This document shows positions 25,799-34,868 of a DNA stretch of 38,778 nt, in pieces (the first letter of the stretch is position 1; each line of letters opens with the position of its first letter). Origin of the DNA: Garicola koreensis. GTDB taxonomy: Bacteria > Actinomycetota > Actinomycetes > Actinomycetales > Micrococcaceae. The stretch spans positions 1-38,778 of the forward strand of contig NZ_JACIBT010000008.1 of assembly GCF_014195445.1 (NCBI RefSeq), written 5' to 3'. Below the pieces are notes generated by a model. That model did no database searches and was not told the origin of the DNA. It saw nothing but the letters and a program-made list of their open reading frames with translations. Position numbers and translations under genes: made by a program.

Positions 25799-26163
25799 TA
25801 CTGATCTCCACCTTTCTCTTCTGTGCCGACCACGATGGTCACGTGGCTGGTGCGCTTGTTGATGCGGTAGGCGCGCCCCTGTGCACGGGGACGGAACCGC
25901 TTCATGGTGGGGCCCTCGTCAACCCGGGCCTCAGTGACGATGTAGTCGTCCTCGTTGAACGCGGTTCCGGCCTTGTCAGCGTGCTGGCGGGCGTTGGCCA
26001 TCGCGGATGCGACCACCTTATACACCGGCTCCGAAGCGCCCTGGGCGGCGAACTGCAGAATCGCCAGTGCTTCGTTGGCCTGCTTGCCGCGGACAAGGTC
26101 GACGACGCGCCGGGCCTTCATAGGCGTCACACGCAGGTAGCGCGCAATTGCCTTGGCTTCCAT
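25798..26163 (-). CDS. rplV: 50S ribosomal protein L22
   Basis: L22 lines the peptide tunnel; its loop is a macrolide resistance site. The 121 aa contain [19 protein letters not shown], the central conserved helices and the loop region [20 protein letters not shown], then TSHVTIVV. No insertion or deletion is apparent in the loop. It lies 46 nt after rpsS. Confidence 0.97.
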   Translation of the reverse strand: MEAKAIARYLRVTPMKARRVVDLVRGKQANEALAILQFAAQGASEPVYKVVASAMANARQHADKAGTAFNEDDYIVTEARVDEGPTMKRFRPRAQGRAYRINKRTSHVTIVVGTEEKGGDQ

Positions 26164-26209
26164 TGCTTTCCTTCTCTCGTCTTATCTCGAAGATGCAAAC
26201 GACCGCTGA

Positions 26210-26491
26210 TCAGCGGCGCTTGCCCCTCTTGTCGTCCTTTACGTGGCCGCGGTACATGCGGGTCGGAGCAAACTCGCCGAGCTTGTGCCCGACCATCGAC
26301 TCGGTGATGAACACCGGGATGTGCTTGCGTCCGTCGTGCACGGCGATCGTGTGGCCGAGCATGTCAGGTATGACCATCGAACGACGGGACCAGGTCTTGA
26401 TGAGGTTCTTGGAGCCCTTTTCGTTCTCAGCGTCGACCTTCAGGTAGAGGTGCTGATCAACAAAGGGGCCCTTCTTCAGGCTGCGTGGCAT
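26210..26491 (-). CDS. rpsS: 30S ribosomal protein S19
   Basis: S19 is a 30S head protein that bridges to the 50S subunit. The 93 aa contain [55 protein letters not shown] and [15 protein letters not shown]. It has standard length and position after rplB. Confidence 0.97.
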   Translation of the reverse strand: MPRSLKKGPFVDQHLYLKVDAENEKGSKNLIKTWSRRSMVIPDMLGHTIAVHDGRKHIPVFITESMVGHKLGEFAPTRMYRGHVKDDKRGKRR

Positions 26492-26503
26492 GGTAGAGGC
26501 TCC

Positions 26504-27340
26504 CTATCGCTTGTTCTTCGTACGACGGCGACGCACGATGAGCTTGTCGCTTTCCTTCTTGGGACGACGGGTGCGGCCCTCGGGCGTACCTGCCGGGTTG
26601 ACCGGGTGGCGACCACCGGAGGTCTTGCCCTCGCCACCACCGTGGGGGTGGTCGATGGGGTTCATCACGACGCCGCGGACAGTGGGTCGCACGCCCTTCC
26701 AGCGCATGCGGCCGGCCTTGCCCCAGCTGATGTTGGTCTGCTCGGCATTGCCGACCTGACCGATGCTGGCGCGGCAGCGCACATCCACGTTGCGGACCTC
26801 GCCGGAGGGCAGCCGCAGCTGGGCGAACTTGCCCTCGCGGGCGACCAGCTGGATTCCCACGCCGGCAGAGCGTCCCAGCTTGGCTCCGCCGCCGGGGCGA
26901 AGTTCCACTGCGTGGACCACTGTGCCCAGTGGCATGTTGCGCAGCGGCATGTTGTTGCCGGGCTTGATGTCGGCGTTGGGGCCGGACTCCACGGCGTCGC
27001 CCTGCTTCAGCCGGGCCGGGGCCAGGATGTAGCGTTTGGCGCCGTCGGCGTAGTGCAGCAGCGCGATGCGGGCGGTCCGGTTCGGGTCGTACTCGATGTG
27101 TGCGACTTTGGCCGGCACGCCGTCCTTGTCCGCGCGACGGAAGTCGATCATCCGGTACTGGCGCTTGTGGCCGCCGCCGACGTGACGGTTGGTGATCTTG
27201 CCTGAGTTGTTGCGGCCGCCGGTCTTGGTCAGCGGCTTGAGCAGGGACTTTTCCGGGTTGTCCCGGGTGACCTCTGCAAAGTCCGCCACAGACCAGCCGC
27301 GCTGGGCCGGTGTGGTCGGCCTGAGATTACGAATAGCCAT
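26504..27340 (-). CDS. rplB: 50S ribosomal protein L2
   Basis: L2 is needed for subunit joining and peptidyl transfer. The 278 aa include [35 protein letters not shown], the peptidyl-transferase-proximal [20 protein letters not shown] with its essential histidine, and a Lys/Arg-rich end. It lies 34 nt after rplW, with standard length. Confidence 0.97.
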   Translation of the reverse strand: MAIRNLRPTTPAQRGWSVADFAEVTRDNPEKSLLKPLTKTGGRNNSGKITNRHVGGGHKRQYRMIDFRRADKDGVPAKVAHIEYDPNRTARIALLHYADGAKRYILAPARLKQGDAVESGPNADIKPGNNMPLRNMPLGTVVHAVELRPGGGAKLGRSAGVGIQLVAREGKFAQLRLPSGEVRNVDVRCRASIGQVGNAEQTNISWGKAGRMRWKGVRPTVRGVVMNPIDHPHGGGEGKTSGGRHPVNPAGTPEGRTRRPKKESDKLIVRRRRTKNKR

Positions 27341-27374
27341 GATTCTCTTCCTCGATCAAGTGGTTCCGGCTGCC

Positions 27375-27683
27375 TTAGGCAGCGGATCCTCCGAAGATGT
27401 CAATTGCGTCGCCCTCTTTGAGGGTGATGATGGCCCGCTTGGTGTCGTTGCGGGAGCCCCAGCCGAAGCGAGTGCGCTTGCGCTTGCCCGGGCGGTTGAC
27501 CGTGTTCACCTTCTCGGCCTTGACGCCGAAGATCTTCTCCACGGCGTACTTGATCTCACTCTTGGTGGACCGGGGGTCGACCAGGAAGGTGTATTTGCCC
27601 TCGTCGATGTTGTTGTAGGACTTCTCTGAGATCACCGGAGCGATGATCACATCGCGGGGATCCTTCTGAGTCAGGACGCTCAC
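27375..27683 (-). CDS. rplW: 50S ribosomal protein L23
   Basis: L23 is the main docking site for trigger factor and SRP at the tunnel exit. The 102 aa contain [39 protein letters not shown] and [19 protein letters not shown]. The start is a GTG overlapping the rplD stop (GTGA). Confidence 0.96.
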   Translation of the reverse strand: MSVLTQKDPRDVIIAPVISEKSYNNIDEGKYTFLVDPRSTKSEIKYAVEKIFGVKAEKVNTVNRPGKRKRTRFGWGSRNDTKRAIITLKEGDAIDIFGGSAA

Positions 27684-28300
27684 TGGGACTCCTCCTTCTT
27701 CGCACCCTGGGCGTGTGCCAGGAAGGCCTCATATCCGGCCTGTGTGAACACGACGTCGTCGGAGACGAGCACGTCGTAGGTGTTCAGCTGGTCGGCGTAG
27801 AGAGTGTGTACGTGGGGCAGATTGCGGGTCGACAGTGCGGCGACGTCGTCGCTGCGGTCAAGCACCACCAACCAGTTGCGGTTGACCCCGCCCACGGAGG
27901 CCAGGGCTGCCTTCGCGGCCTTGGTGGACGGCTCGCCGGTCACCAGCGCGTCGACCACGTGGATGCGGTTGTGACGCGCCCGGTCGGAGAGGGCGCCGCG
28001 CAGCGCAGCGGCCTTCATCTTTTTCGGGGTGCGCTGGGCGTAGCTGCGGGGCTGCGGTCCGTGGACCACTCCCCCGCCGATCATCTGCGGCGCAATCATG
28101 GAGCCCTGGCGCGCACGGCCGGTGCCCTTCTGGCGGAAGGGCTTAGCCGTGGTGCCGGAGCGCTCTGCACGGGTCTTGGTCTTGTGCGTGCCCTGACGGG
28201 CGGCAGCCTGCTGGGCGACGACGACCTGGTGGATCAGCGAGGAGTTAGCCTCGACGCCGAAGATCTCTGCGGGCAGGTCTGCGGAAACCTTGGTTGCCAT
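27680..28300 (-). CDS. rplD: 50S ribosomal protein L4
   Basis: L4 reaches into the peptide tunnel and in E. coli represses the S10 operon. I prefer the ATG at 28300 (206 aa, [20 protein letters not shown]), because the SD (AAGGGAG) is 10 nt away; an ATG three codons upstream (28309) touches the SD and overlaps rplC. Core motifs are [20 protein letters not shown], the tunnel loop, and [15 protein letters not shown]. It overlaps rplW by 4 nt. Confidence 0.95.
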   Translation of the reverse strand: MATKVSADLPAEIFGVEANSSLIHQVVVAQQAAARQGTHKTKTRAERSGTTAKPFRQKGTGRARQGSMIAPQMIGGGVVHGPQPRSYAQRTPKKMKAAALRGALSDRARHNRIHVVDALVTGEPSTKAAKAALASVGGVNRNWLVVLDRSDDVAALSTRNLPHVHTLYADQLNTYDVLVSDDVVFTQAGYEAFLAHAQGAKKEESQ

Positions 28301-28305
28301 GAGAA

Positions 28306-28968
28306 TCATGCTCCCTTCACTGCCGTGCGGACCAGGATGACCCCGCCCTTGGGGCCGGGAACGGCACCCTTGATGAGCAGCAGGTTCTTCTCGGCGTCCA
28401 CGGCGTGGACGGTGAGGTTGTGCGTGGTGTGTCGGACGTTGCCCATGCGGCCGGCCATGCGCTGGCCCTTGAACACCCGGCCGGGAGTCGCAGCTCCGCC
28501 GATAGCCCCACCCTTGCGGTGGTTCTTGTGCTCGCCGTGGGAGGCGCCGGTGCCGCCGAAGCCGTGACGCTTCATGACACCTGCGAAGCCTTTGCCCTTG
28601 GTCTTGCCGATGACGTCGACCTTCTGGTTGGACTCGAACGCCTCCACGGAGAGGTCCTGTCCTGCGGAATAGTCGCCGGCATCTGCGGTGCGGATCTCCA
28701 CCATGTGACGGCGCGGCGTGACGCCGGCCTTCTCATAGTGACCGGCCAGCGGCTTGGTGACCTTGCGCGGATCAATGGCGCCGTAGCCGATCTGGATCGC
28801 GTTGTAGCCGTCGGTCTCGCTGCTGCGGATCTGGGTGACGACGTTGGAGTCGGCCTGGACGACAGTGACGGGGACGAGGTTGTTGTCTTCGTCCCAGACC
28901 TGGGTCATGCCGAGCTTCGTGCCCAGCAGACCCTTCACAGGCAGTTCAGTGCGGGAAATGTTGGTCAT
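28306..28968 (-). CDS. rplC: 50S ribosomal protein L3
   Basis: L3 starts 50S assembly and reaches the peptidyl transferase centre. The 220 aa contain [40 protein letters not shown] with the methylated-Gln-region neighbours [20 protein letters not shown], and [15 protein letters not shown]. It lies 20 nt after rpsJ. Confidence 0.97.
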   Translation of the reverse strand: MTNISRTELPVKGLLGTKLGMTQVWDEDNNLVPVTVVQADSNVVTQIRSSETDGYNAIQIGYGAIDPRKVTKPLAGHYEKAGVTPRRHMVEIRTADAGDYSAGQDLSVEAFESNQKVDVIGKTKGKGFAGVMKRHGFGGTGASHGEHKNHRKGGAIGGAATPGRVFKGQRMAGRMGNVRHTTHNLTVHAVDAEKNLLLIKGAVPGPKGGVILVRTAVKGA

Positions 28969-28988
28969 AGTTCTCTCAGCACCCCCTC

Positions 28989-29297
28989 TTAAAGCTTGAT
29001 CTCGATGTTGACGTCTGCAGGCAGATCGAGACGCATCAGGGAGTCGACGGCCTTCGGCGTCGGGTCCACAATGTCGATCAGACGCTTATGCGTGCGCATC
29101 TCGAAGTGCTCGCGGGAGTCCTTGTACTTGTGAGGAGAACGAATCACAGCGTAAACGTTCTTCTCAGTCGGCAGCGGCACGGGGCCGACGACCGTGGCGC
29201 CTGCGCGCGTGACCGTGTCGACGATCTTCCGAGCCGAGGTGTCGATGACCTCGTGGTCGTACGACTTCAGCCGGATGCGGATTTTCTGTCCCGCCAT
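28989..29297 (-). CDS. rpsJ: 30S ribosomal protein S10
   Basis: S10 (NusE) serves both the 30S head and transcription antitermination with NusB. The 102 aa contain [39 protein letters not shown] and [18 protein letters not shown], all diagnostic. The SD (AAAGAGG) lies 10 nt before the ATG. It is the first gene of the S10 operon. Confidence 0.97.
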   Translation of the reverse strand: MAGQKIRIRLKSYDHEVIDTSARKIVDTVTRAGATVVGPVPLPTEKNVYAVIRSPHKYKDSREHFEMRTHKRLIDIVDPTPKAVDSLMRLDLPADVNIEIKL

Positions 29298-29360
29298 GGC
29301 GTTGAGCCTCTTTCTGGTCCGATGTTCGTTTCGTCCGTTGTCAGTCAGGCCATGGGGTTA

Positions 29361-29392
29361 GGACACAGAATGTCCCCAGAAAGAGCTGTCAA
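29361..29392 (-). promoter_or_regulatory. candidate S10 operon promoter with overlapping dyad
   Basis: A perfect -35 TTGACA (29387-29392) is followed after 16 nt by a weak -10 TTCTGT (29365-29370). The dyad GGACA / TGTCC (29361-29375) sits exactly over the -10, like an operator or the first hairpin of the transcript. A second -10 candidate CATAAT lies near 29405 with a poor -35. Confidence 0.5.
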
Positions 29393-29696
29393 ACGCCTTC
29401 TGCAATTATGGCCCGACCGAACAGGCCGAATCCAGCGTGCTGCTGGGTTCCTCGGCCTGCTGGCTTCCGGTCCCCGCGGTCGGGCGTGTCGCTTATTGCT
29501 CAATGCCCAAAAACTGGGCACAGCGACACCCGAGGGTTCCGGGTTCGTCTTGGGTTCTTCAGCTTCGAACAGACACAGCTGTTCGAACGCAACTTATCCA
29601 TAGTGCCACGGAAACTGCCGGCGTGGCAAATCGACCTGCTGCTGCAGGCTGTACGGGGTTGAGTCCGCCGCACGTGGACCGCCTGGGCCGGCAGTG
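29393..29696 (-). other. hairpin-rich spacer between tuf terminator and S10 promoter
   Basis: About 300 bp contain no gene but four strong inverted repeats in a row. TGCCACG / CGTGGCA is at 29604-29628. TTCGAACAG / CTGTTCGAA is at 29564-29587. GTGTCGCT / AGCGACAC encloses TGCCCA / TGGGCA at 29486-29529. CAGGCCGA / TCGGCCTG encloses ATCCAGC / GCTGGGT at 29422-29459, about 15 bp in all. A structured leader or small RNA is possible, but transcription cannot be shown from the sequence. Confidence 0.45.
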
Positions 29697-29741
29697 CGCA
29701 GAAGGACCCCGACGCCGGATAGACGTCGGGGCCCTTCTGCG
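29697..29741 (-). terminator. tuf (str operon) terminator, 18-bp stem
   Basis: Arms 29697-29714 and 29724-29741 (CGCAGAAGGACCCCGACG and its complement with one G-U pair) enclose a 9-nt loop, 31 nt after the tuf stop. There is no U tract. The core AAGGGCCC / GGGTCCTT is shared with the rpoC terminator. Confidence 0.85.
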
Positions 29742-29772
29742 TGCTCTGAGGATCAGTTCAGATCAGCGTCAA

Positions 29773-30963
29773 TCACGCAATGATCTTGGTGACCTTGCCG
29801 GAGCCTACGGTGCGTCCACCCTCACGGATGGCGAAGCCGAGGCCCTCCTCCATAGCGATCGGCTGGATGAGCTCCACGGACATCTCGGTGTTGTCACCGG
29901 GCATGACCATTTCAGTGCCCTCCGGCAGCTCAATCACACCGGTCACGTCCGTGGTGCGGAAGTAGAACTGCGGACGGTAGTTCGTGTAGAACGGGTTGTG
30001 CCGGCCGCCCTCATCCTTGGAGAGGATGTAGACGTTGGCGTCGAACTTGGTGTGCGGGGTGATGGAGCCTGGGGCCGCCACCACCTGACCGCGCTCGACG
30101 TCGTCGCGCTTGAGGCCGCGCAGCAGCAGACCACAGTTCTCGCCGGCCCATGCTTCGTCGAGCTGCTTGTGGAACATCTCGATGCCGGTGACGGTGGTCT
30201 TCTGCTTCTCGCGGATGCCGAGGATCTCGACCTCGGAGTTGATCTTCAGCGTGCCGCGCTCGGCGCGGCCGGTGACCACGGTGCCGCGGCCGGTGATGGT
30301 GAAGACATCCTCGATCGGCATCAGGAACGGCTTGTCCATGTCGCGCTCGGGCTCAGGGATGTACTCGTCGACGGCGTCCATCAGATCACCGACGGTCTTG
30401 GTCCATTCCTCGTCGCCCTCCAGTGCCTTTAGGCCGGAGGTGCGGATGACCGGAACGTTGTCGCCGTCGAACTCCTGCTCGGAGAGCAGCTCGCGGACCT
30501 CCATCTCCACCAGGTCCAGCAGCTCTTCGTCCTCGACCATGTCGCACTTGTTCAGCGCGACCAGCAGCTGGGGCACACCGACCTGCTTGGCCAGCAGCAC
30601 GTGCTCACGGGTCTGAGCCATCGGTCCGTCAGTGCCGGCGACTACGAGGATGGCGCCGTCCATCTGAGCGGCACCGGTGATCATGTTCTTCACGTAGTCA
30701 GCGTGACCGGGTGCGTCTACGTGGGCGTAGTGCCGTGCTTCGGTCTGGTACTCCACGTGGGAGACGTTGATGGTGATGCCGCGGTCGCGCTCCTCCGGAG
30801 CGTTGTCGACCTGGTCGTAGGACTTGAACTCGTTCAGGTCCGGGTATTTCTCCGCCAGCACCTTGGAAATAGCAGCAGTCAACGTGGTCTTGCCGTGGTC
30901 GACGTGACCGATGGTGCCGATGTTGAGGTGCGGCTTAGTCCGCTCGAACTTTGCCTTGGCCAC
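29773..30963 (-). CDS. tuf: translation elongation factor Tu
   Basis: EF-Tu carries aminoacyl-tRNA to the ribosome as a GTPase. The 396 aa show G1 GHVDHGKT (19-26), the switch I RGIT, G3 DAPGH (83-87, catalytic His87) and NKCD, then domains 2 and 3 ending [15 protein letters not shown]. The start is a GTG with an ideal SD (AGGAGG, 5 nt). It is the last gene of the str operon but has its own promoter candidate 180 nt after fusA. Confidence 0.98.
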   Translation of the reverse strand: MAKAKFERTKPHLNIGTIGHVDHGKTTLTAAISKVLAEKYPDLNEFKSYDQVDNAPEERDRGITINVSHVEYQTEARHYAHVDAPGHADYVKNMITGAAQMDGAILVVAGTDGPMAQTREHVLLAKQVGVPQLLVALNKCDMVEDEELLDLVEMEVRELLSEQEFDGDNVPVIRTSGLKALEGDEEWTKTVGDLMDAVDEYIPEPERDMDKPFLMPIEDVFTITGRGTVVTGRAERGTLKINSEVEILGIREKQKTTVTGIEMFHKQLDEAWAGENCGLLLRGLKRDDVERGQVVAAPGSITPHTKFDANVYILSKDEGGRHNPFYTNYRPQFYFRTTDVTGVIELPEGTEMVMPGDNTEMSVELIQPIAMEEGLGFAIREGGRTVGSGKVTKIIA

Positions 30964-30993
30964 AGGTTCCTCCTATAGAACGTGGTTTACGTC

Positions 30994-31006
30994 AGTAAGA
31001 CTTACT
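30994..31006. promoter_or_regulatory. 13-bp palindrome in the tuf leader
   Basis: AGTAAG / CTTACT around one central base forms a perfect palindrome between the tuf promoter candidate and the SD. It could be a protein-binding site or a small RNA hairpin. No known motif is recognised. Confidence 0.4.
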
Positions 31007-31041
31007 TCCGGCACAGGGAATCCCCGGCTGAAACTCTGGTA

Positions 31042-31071
31042 AGTCTACTCAATAAAGGGGTTATTGGTGAA
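31042..31071 (-). promoter_or_regulatory. candidate promoter of tuf
   Basis: TTCACC (31066-31071) and TAGACT (31042-31047) are 18 nt apart, a typical actinobacterial vegetative pattern. The leader to the tuf GTG would be about 70 nt. Separate tuf promoters are known in other bacteria. Confidence 0.55.
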
Positions 31072-31094
31072 ATTGTGCTACCGCTGAATCTGCA

Positions 31095-31136
31095 GCTCTG
31101 CGCGTGGAGTGCTGTGCACTTTCCGCCGCGCAGAGC
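31095..31136 (-). terminator. nested hairpin after fusA
   Basis: The 10-bp outer stem GCTCTGCGCG / CGCGCAGAGC (31095-31104 and 31127-31136) encloses AGTGC / GCACT (31108-31112 and 31116-31120). It begins 6 nt after the fusA stop and has no U tract. It may attenuate read-through or mark a processing site before tuf. Confidence 0.5.
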
Positions 31137-31142
31137 AGTCGC

Positions 31143-33260
31143 CTATTCGCCGCGGCTCTTTTCGATGATCTCTTCGGCCACAGCCTTCGGCACCTCAGTG
31201 TAGGAGTCGAATTCCATGGTGAAGACTGCGCGCCCCTGAGTGCGGGAGCGCAGCTCGCCGATGTAGCCGAACATCTCGCTCAGCGGAACGTGTGCCTTGA
31301 TCACCTTCACACCCGCGGCATCATCCATGGACTGGATGTGGCCGCGACGGGAGTTCAGGTCACCGATCACATCGCCCATGTACTCCTCCGGAGTACGGAC
31401 CTCCACTGCCATCGAGGGTTCGAGCAGGACCGGGTTGGCGCGCCTGGCGCCTTCCTTGAACACCTGGGAGCCGGCGATCTTGAACGCCATCTCCGAGGAG
31501 TCGACGTCGTGGAACTGACCATCGGTCAGTCGAGCCTTGACGCCCACCAGCGGGTAGCCGGCAAGAATGCCGAGTTCCATGGCGTCCTGGATGCCAGCAT
31601 CGACGCTGGGGATGTATTCGCGCGGAATACGACCACCGGTGACGGCATTCTCAAACTCGTAGAATTCGCCGTCGGAGGTGTCCATGGGCTCGAAGTCCAC
31701 AATCACCTTGGCGAACTGGCCGGACCCGCCAGTCTGCTTCTTGTGGGTGAACTCGACCTTTTCGACGGCCTTCTTGATGGTTTCGCGGTAGGCGACCTGC
31801 GGCTTGCCGACATTGGCCTCGACCTTGAACTCGCGCTTCATGCGGTCCACCAGGATGTCCAGGTGGAGCTCCCCCATGCCGCCGATCTCTGTCTGGCCGG
31901 TCTCGTCATTTTGCTGAACGGTGAAGGTCGGGTCTTCAGCAGCCAGCTTCTGGATGGCCGTGGAGAGCTTCTCCTGGTCGCCCTTGGACTTCGGCTCGAT
32001 GGCCACCGAGATCACCGGCGCCGGGAACGACATGGACTCCAGCACGATCTGGTCGTTCGGGTCCGAGAGCGTGTCTCCGGTGGTCGTGGACTTCAGTCCG
32101 ATCACCGCGTAGATGTGGCCAGCCTGAACCTCTTCCACCGGGTTCTCCTTATTGGCGTGCATCTGGAAGAGTTTGCCGATGCGCTCCCGCTTGCCCCGGG
32201 TGGAGTTCACAATCTGGGCCCCGGAGGTCAGCTTGCCGGAGTAGACGCGGATGTAGGTCAGCTGACCGAAGAACGGGTGAGCTGCAATCTTGAACGCCAG
32301 AGCGGAGAACGGCTCGTCCTTGTTGGGACGCCGGGTCATCGCCACAGATTCGTCACCGGGCTTGTAGCCCTGCATCGCATCCACGTCGGAGGGGGAGGGC
32401 AGGAAGTCCACCACGGCGTCCAGCACGGGCTGGACACCACGGTTCTTGAAGGCGGACCCGCAGAAGACGGGGTAGGCCTCACCGTTGATGGTGAGCTTGC
32501 GGATACCGGCCTTGAGCTCCTCGATGCTGAGCTCTTCGCCCTCGAGGTACTTCTCCATGAGCTCCTCGTCAGCCTCCGCGACGTTCTCAATCAGCTCGTT
32601 GCGGTACTGCTCAGCACGTTCCTTGAGATCCTCCGGGACCTCGTGCACCTCATACTCGGCGCCCATGGTGACATCACCCTTGGCGTCGCCGGGCCACAGC
32701 AGAGCCTTCATAGTCAGCAGGTCCACGACGCCGGTGAAGTCGCTCTCGGAGCCGACGGGCAGCTGCATCACCAGCGGCTTGGCGCCGAGGCGGGACTTGA
32801 TGGTGTCTACGGTGAAGTAGAAGTCTGCACCGAGCTTGTCCATCTTGTTGACGAAGCAGATGCGCGGCACGTTGTACTTATCGGCCTGGCGCCACACCGT
32901 CTCCGACTGCGGCTCCACACCTTCCTTGCCGTCAAAGACCGCCACAGCACCGTCGAGGACGCGCAGTGCACGCTCGACCTCCACCGTGAAGTCCACGTGG
33001 CCGGGAGTGTCGATGATGTTGATCTGGTTGTTGTCCCAGAAGCTGGTCACCGCGGCGGAGGTGATGGTGATGCCGCGTTCCTTCTCCTGCGCCATCCAGT
33101 CGGTGGTGGAGGCGCCCTCGTGGGTCTCACCGAGCTTGTGATTGATGCCGGTGTAGAACAGGATGCGTTCGGTGGTGGTGGTCTTACCGGCATCGATGTG
33201 GGCCATAATGCCGATGTTGCGGACCTTCTTCAGGTCAGTGAGCACCTCTTGTTGTGCCAC
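31143..33260 (-). CDS. fusA: translation elongation factor G
   Basis: EF-G drives translocation of tRNA and mRNA with GTP. The 705 aa match the family length. Motifs are AHIDAGKT (20-27), RGITIT (62-67), DTPGH (84-88) and NKMD (about 138-141), followed by domains II-V with [18 protein letters not shown] and a C-terminal domain ending [11 protein letters not shown]. The start is a GTG, 40 nt after rpsG, with a weak GGGGAAG as SD. The opposite strand stays open over the whole gene, a GC-codon artefact. Confidence 0.98.
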   Translation of the reverse strand: MAQQEVLTDLKKVRNIGIMAHIDAGKTTTTERILFYTGINHKLGETHEGASTTDWMAQEKERGITITSAAVTSFWDNNQINIIDTPGHVDFTVEVERALRVLDGAVAVFDGKEGVEPQSETVWRQADKYNVPRICFVNKMDKLGADFYFTVDTIKSRLGAKPLVMQLPVGSESDFTGVVDLLTMKALLWPGDAKGDVTMGAEYEVHEVPEDLKERAEQYRNELIENVAEADEELMEKYLEGEELSIEELKAGIRKLTINGEAYPVFCGSAFKNRGVQPVLDAVVDFLPSPSDVDAMQGYKPGDESVAMTRRPNKDEPFSALAFKIAAHPFFGQLTYIRVYSGKLTSGAQIVNSTRGKRERIGKLFQMHANKENPVEEVQAGHIYAVIGLKSTTTGDTLSDPNDQIVLESMSFPAPVISVAIEPKSKGDQEKLSTAIQKLAAEDPTFTVQQNDETGQTEIGGMGELHLDILVDRMKREFKVEANVGKPQVAYRETIKKAVEKVEFTHKKQTGGSGQFAKVIVDFEPMDTSDGEFYEFENAVTGGRIPREYIPSVDAGIQDAMELGILAGYPLVGVKARLTDGQFHDVDSSEMAFKIAGSQVFKEGARRANPVLLEPSMAVEVRTPEEYMGDVIGDLNSRRGHIQSMDDAAGVKVIKAHVPLSEMFGYIGELRSRTQGRAVFTMEFDSYTEVPKAVAEEIIEKSRGE

Positions 33261-33300
33261 GGTGTCTTCCCCTTAGTGGTGTAGCTTCTGCGTCTTAGGT

Positions 33301-33771
33301 TTACCAGCGGTAGTGGGCGAAGGCCTTATTGGCCTCAGCCATCTTGTGGGTGTCTTCGCGACGCTTCACAGCGGCACCAAGCCCGTTGGAAGCGTCGAGG
33401 ATCTCGTTCATCAGACGCTCAGTCATGGCCTTCTCGCGGCGGTTCTTGGAGTAGCTGACCAGCCAGCGCAGGGCCAGAGCTGTGGAACGGCCGGGCTTGA
33501 CCTCCACCGGCACCTGGTAGGTGGCGCCGCCGACTCGGCGGGAGCGAACCTCAAGTGCCGGGCGGATGTTGTCCATAGCAGTCTTGAGCGTGTCCACCGC
33601 GTTCTCACCGGTCTTCTGGGCCACGCCGTCCAGCGCCCCGTAAACGATGCGCTGGGCAGTGGCGCGCTTGCCGTGGACGAGCACCTTGTTGATCAGCTGG
33701 GTGACCAGCGGCGAGCCGTGGACGGGGTCCTGAACGAGGGGACGCTTCGGAGCGGGTCCTTTGCGGGGCAT
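33301..33771 (-). CDS. rpsG: 30S ribosomal protein S7
   Basis: S7 nucleates 30S head assembly and in E. coli represses the str operon. The 156 aa contain [39 protein letters not shown] and the C-terminal [15 protein letters not shown]. It overlaps the rpsL stop by one base, so translation is coupled. Confidence 0.97.
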   Translation of the reverse strand: MPRKGPAPKRPLVQDPVHGSPLVTQLINKVLVHGKRATAQRIVYGALDGVAQKTGENAVDTLKTAMDNIRPALEVRSRRVGGATYQVPVEVKPGRSTALALRWLVSYSKNRREKAMTERLMNEILDASNGLGAAVKRREDTHKMAEANKAFAHYRW

Positions 33772-34145
33772 TACTTCTTCTCCTTCTTCACGCCGTAGCG
33801 GCTGCGGGCCTGGCCGCGACCCTTGACGCCCTGGGTGTCCAGTGCGCCGCGGACGATCCGGTACCGGACGCCGGGCAGGTCTTTCACACGGCCGCCGCGG
33901 ACGAGCACAATCGAGTGCTCCTGCAGGTTGTGTCCTTCACCGGGAATGTAGGCGGTGACCTCGACGCCGCCGCCGAGCCGCACACGGGCGACCTTCCGGA
34001 GCGCGGAGTTCGGTTTCTTGGGCGTGGTGGTGTACACGCGGGTGCACACGCCACGACGCATCGGGGACCCCTGCAGCGCAGGGGTGCTGTTCTTGGTGGC
34101 TTTGGGGTTGCGGCCCCGGCGCACCAACTGCTGAATAGTAGGCAC
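33771..34145 (-). CDS. rpsL: 30S ribosomal protein S12
   Basis: S12 controls decoding accuracy and is the classical streptomycin-resistance locus. The 124 aa contain [38 protein letters not shown] with Lys43 and Lys44 present, and [17 protein letters not shown], so both resistance hot spots look wild type. The start is a GTG with SD GGAG at 8 nt. It is the first gene of the str operon. Confidence 0.97.
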   Translation of the reverse strand: MPTIQQLVRRGRNPKATKNSTPALQGSPMRRGVCTRVYTTTPKKPNSALRKVARVRLGGGVEVTAYIPGEGHNLQEHSIVLVRGGRVKDLPGVRYRIVRGALDTQGVKGRGQARSRYGVKKEKK

Positions 34146-34263
34146 TATGCGATCTCCATATGTAATGTCTTGGGAGTCCTGTCAAAGGTGGGGTCTCCCG
34201 CGGCTGTTCTCATCTGTACACCCGCGGGCCGCGCAAGACGGATCTTCCCCTAGGCGTGCAAAA

Positions 34264-34336
34264 GTGTGGCATTTGTTGCGCAACGTCCCCGCAACCCGGA
34301 CCGAGTCCTACTGCCACACAGAAACAATCAAGTCAA
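34264..34336 (-). promoter_or_regulatory. candidate str operon promoter and inverted repeat
   Basis: TTGACT (34331-34336) and TAGGAC (34305-34310) are plausible elements, but the 20-nt gap is too long for a standard promoter. The 8-bp inverted repeat GTGTGGCA / TGCCACAC (34264-34271 and 34312-34319) has one arm in the -35/-10 spacer and one downstream. The 10-bp palindrome GTTGCGCAAC (34275-34284) lies between. The leader to rpsL would be about 155 nt. Confidence 0.4.
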
Positions 34337-34380
34337 CAATACCAGCTCGGACACAGACACCGCTAATTGAGCCCTGTGAC

Positions 34381-34640
34381 GACTCTCGACGCACCCGGGG
34401 GCGATGAATCACCCTGGCTCCTGCGCCGGCTCAGCTTCTGCGGAACGTGCGTCCCACGATACGGAACGTTACGAATCCTGGTACTGCGGGTCAAGACGGC
34501 GTCGGGACAGCGCGGTGGCCCTCGTCGAACTCATAATTGGCGGTGTGCGCCCCAGGGCAGTGCCAGCGCCGCGCGGCGGCAGATGCCCCAGCCGCCGGCC
34601 TGCAGTCCGAACACCGGCTTTCCGCGCCCGCCCCCGGACC
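34381..34640. other. rpoC-rpsL spacer, part without recognised features
   Basis: I see no gene, RNA gene or clear promoter in these 260 bp. They contain a 10-bp palindrome GCCGCGCGGC near 34567 and short open frames without SD or recognisable protein. The REP-like element begins directly after. Confidence 0.5.
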
Positions 34641-34740
34641 CAACACCGCAGGTTTTCGTCACCCCTGAGTTCAGCACCGCGCGTTTTCGGCATCACCGCG
34701 GAATTTATCCTGCGGTGTTGACGAAAACGCGCGGTGTTAG
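34641..34740. repeat. REP-like nested palindrome (CACCGCGCGTTTTCG family)
   Basis: A 21-bp unit occurs three times: + at 34641-34661 (ACACCGCAGGTTTTCGTC), + at 34672-34692 (GCACCGCGCGTTTTCGGC) and - at 34719-34740 (ACACCGCGCGTTTTCGTC). The last two form a perfect 15-bp outer stem (34675-34689 and 34722-34736). This encloses an inner stem CACCGC-GGA / TCC-GCGGTG (34694-34717). The layout resembles bacterial interspersed extragenic palindromes. Genome copy number is unknown. Confidence 0.6.
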
Positions 34741-34806
34741 CGCAGTGAGAGCCTGTCGAAGCCATGACCCGCAGTGTTGCCGGGGTGTGGGACCGCCAGA
34801 ACCACG

Positions 34807-34842
34807 AAGGACCCGGCAAGAACGGTGTCTTGCCGGGCCCTT
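34807..34842 (-). terminator. rpoC terminator, 15-bp stem
   Basis: AAGGACCCGGCAAGA / TCTTGCCGGGCCCTT (34807-34821 and 34828-34842, 6-nt loop, one G-U pair) lies 26 nt after the rpoC stop. There is no U tract. It ends the rpoB-rpoC transcript before the str operon. Confidence 0.85.
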
Positions 34843-34868
34843 GGCGGTGTCAGTCAGACCTCAGCGCA

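Noticed and set aside
29564..29587. LexA (SOS) box
   Set aside because: TCGAAC and GTTCGA are both present, but the gap is 10 nt; the actinobacterial LexA site needs 4 nt.
29298..29696. tRNA gene in the tuf-rpsJ spacer, suggested by GTTCGAA motifs
   Set aside because: The GTTCGAA copies belong to an inverted repeat; no acceptor stem, D-arm or anticodon arm can be drawn around them.
31104..33284. Open frame of 726 codons on the plus strand opposite fusA
   Set aside because: Antisense of EF-G; the open frame follows from high-GC third positions, and the product resembles no protein.
34155..34184. TTGACA with TACATA just before rpsL as the str promoter
   Set aside because: The spacing is only 15 nt, and the start site would fall in the SD of rpsL, leaving no binding site for the ribosome.
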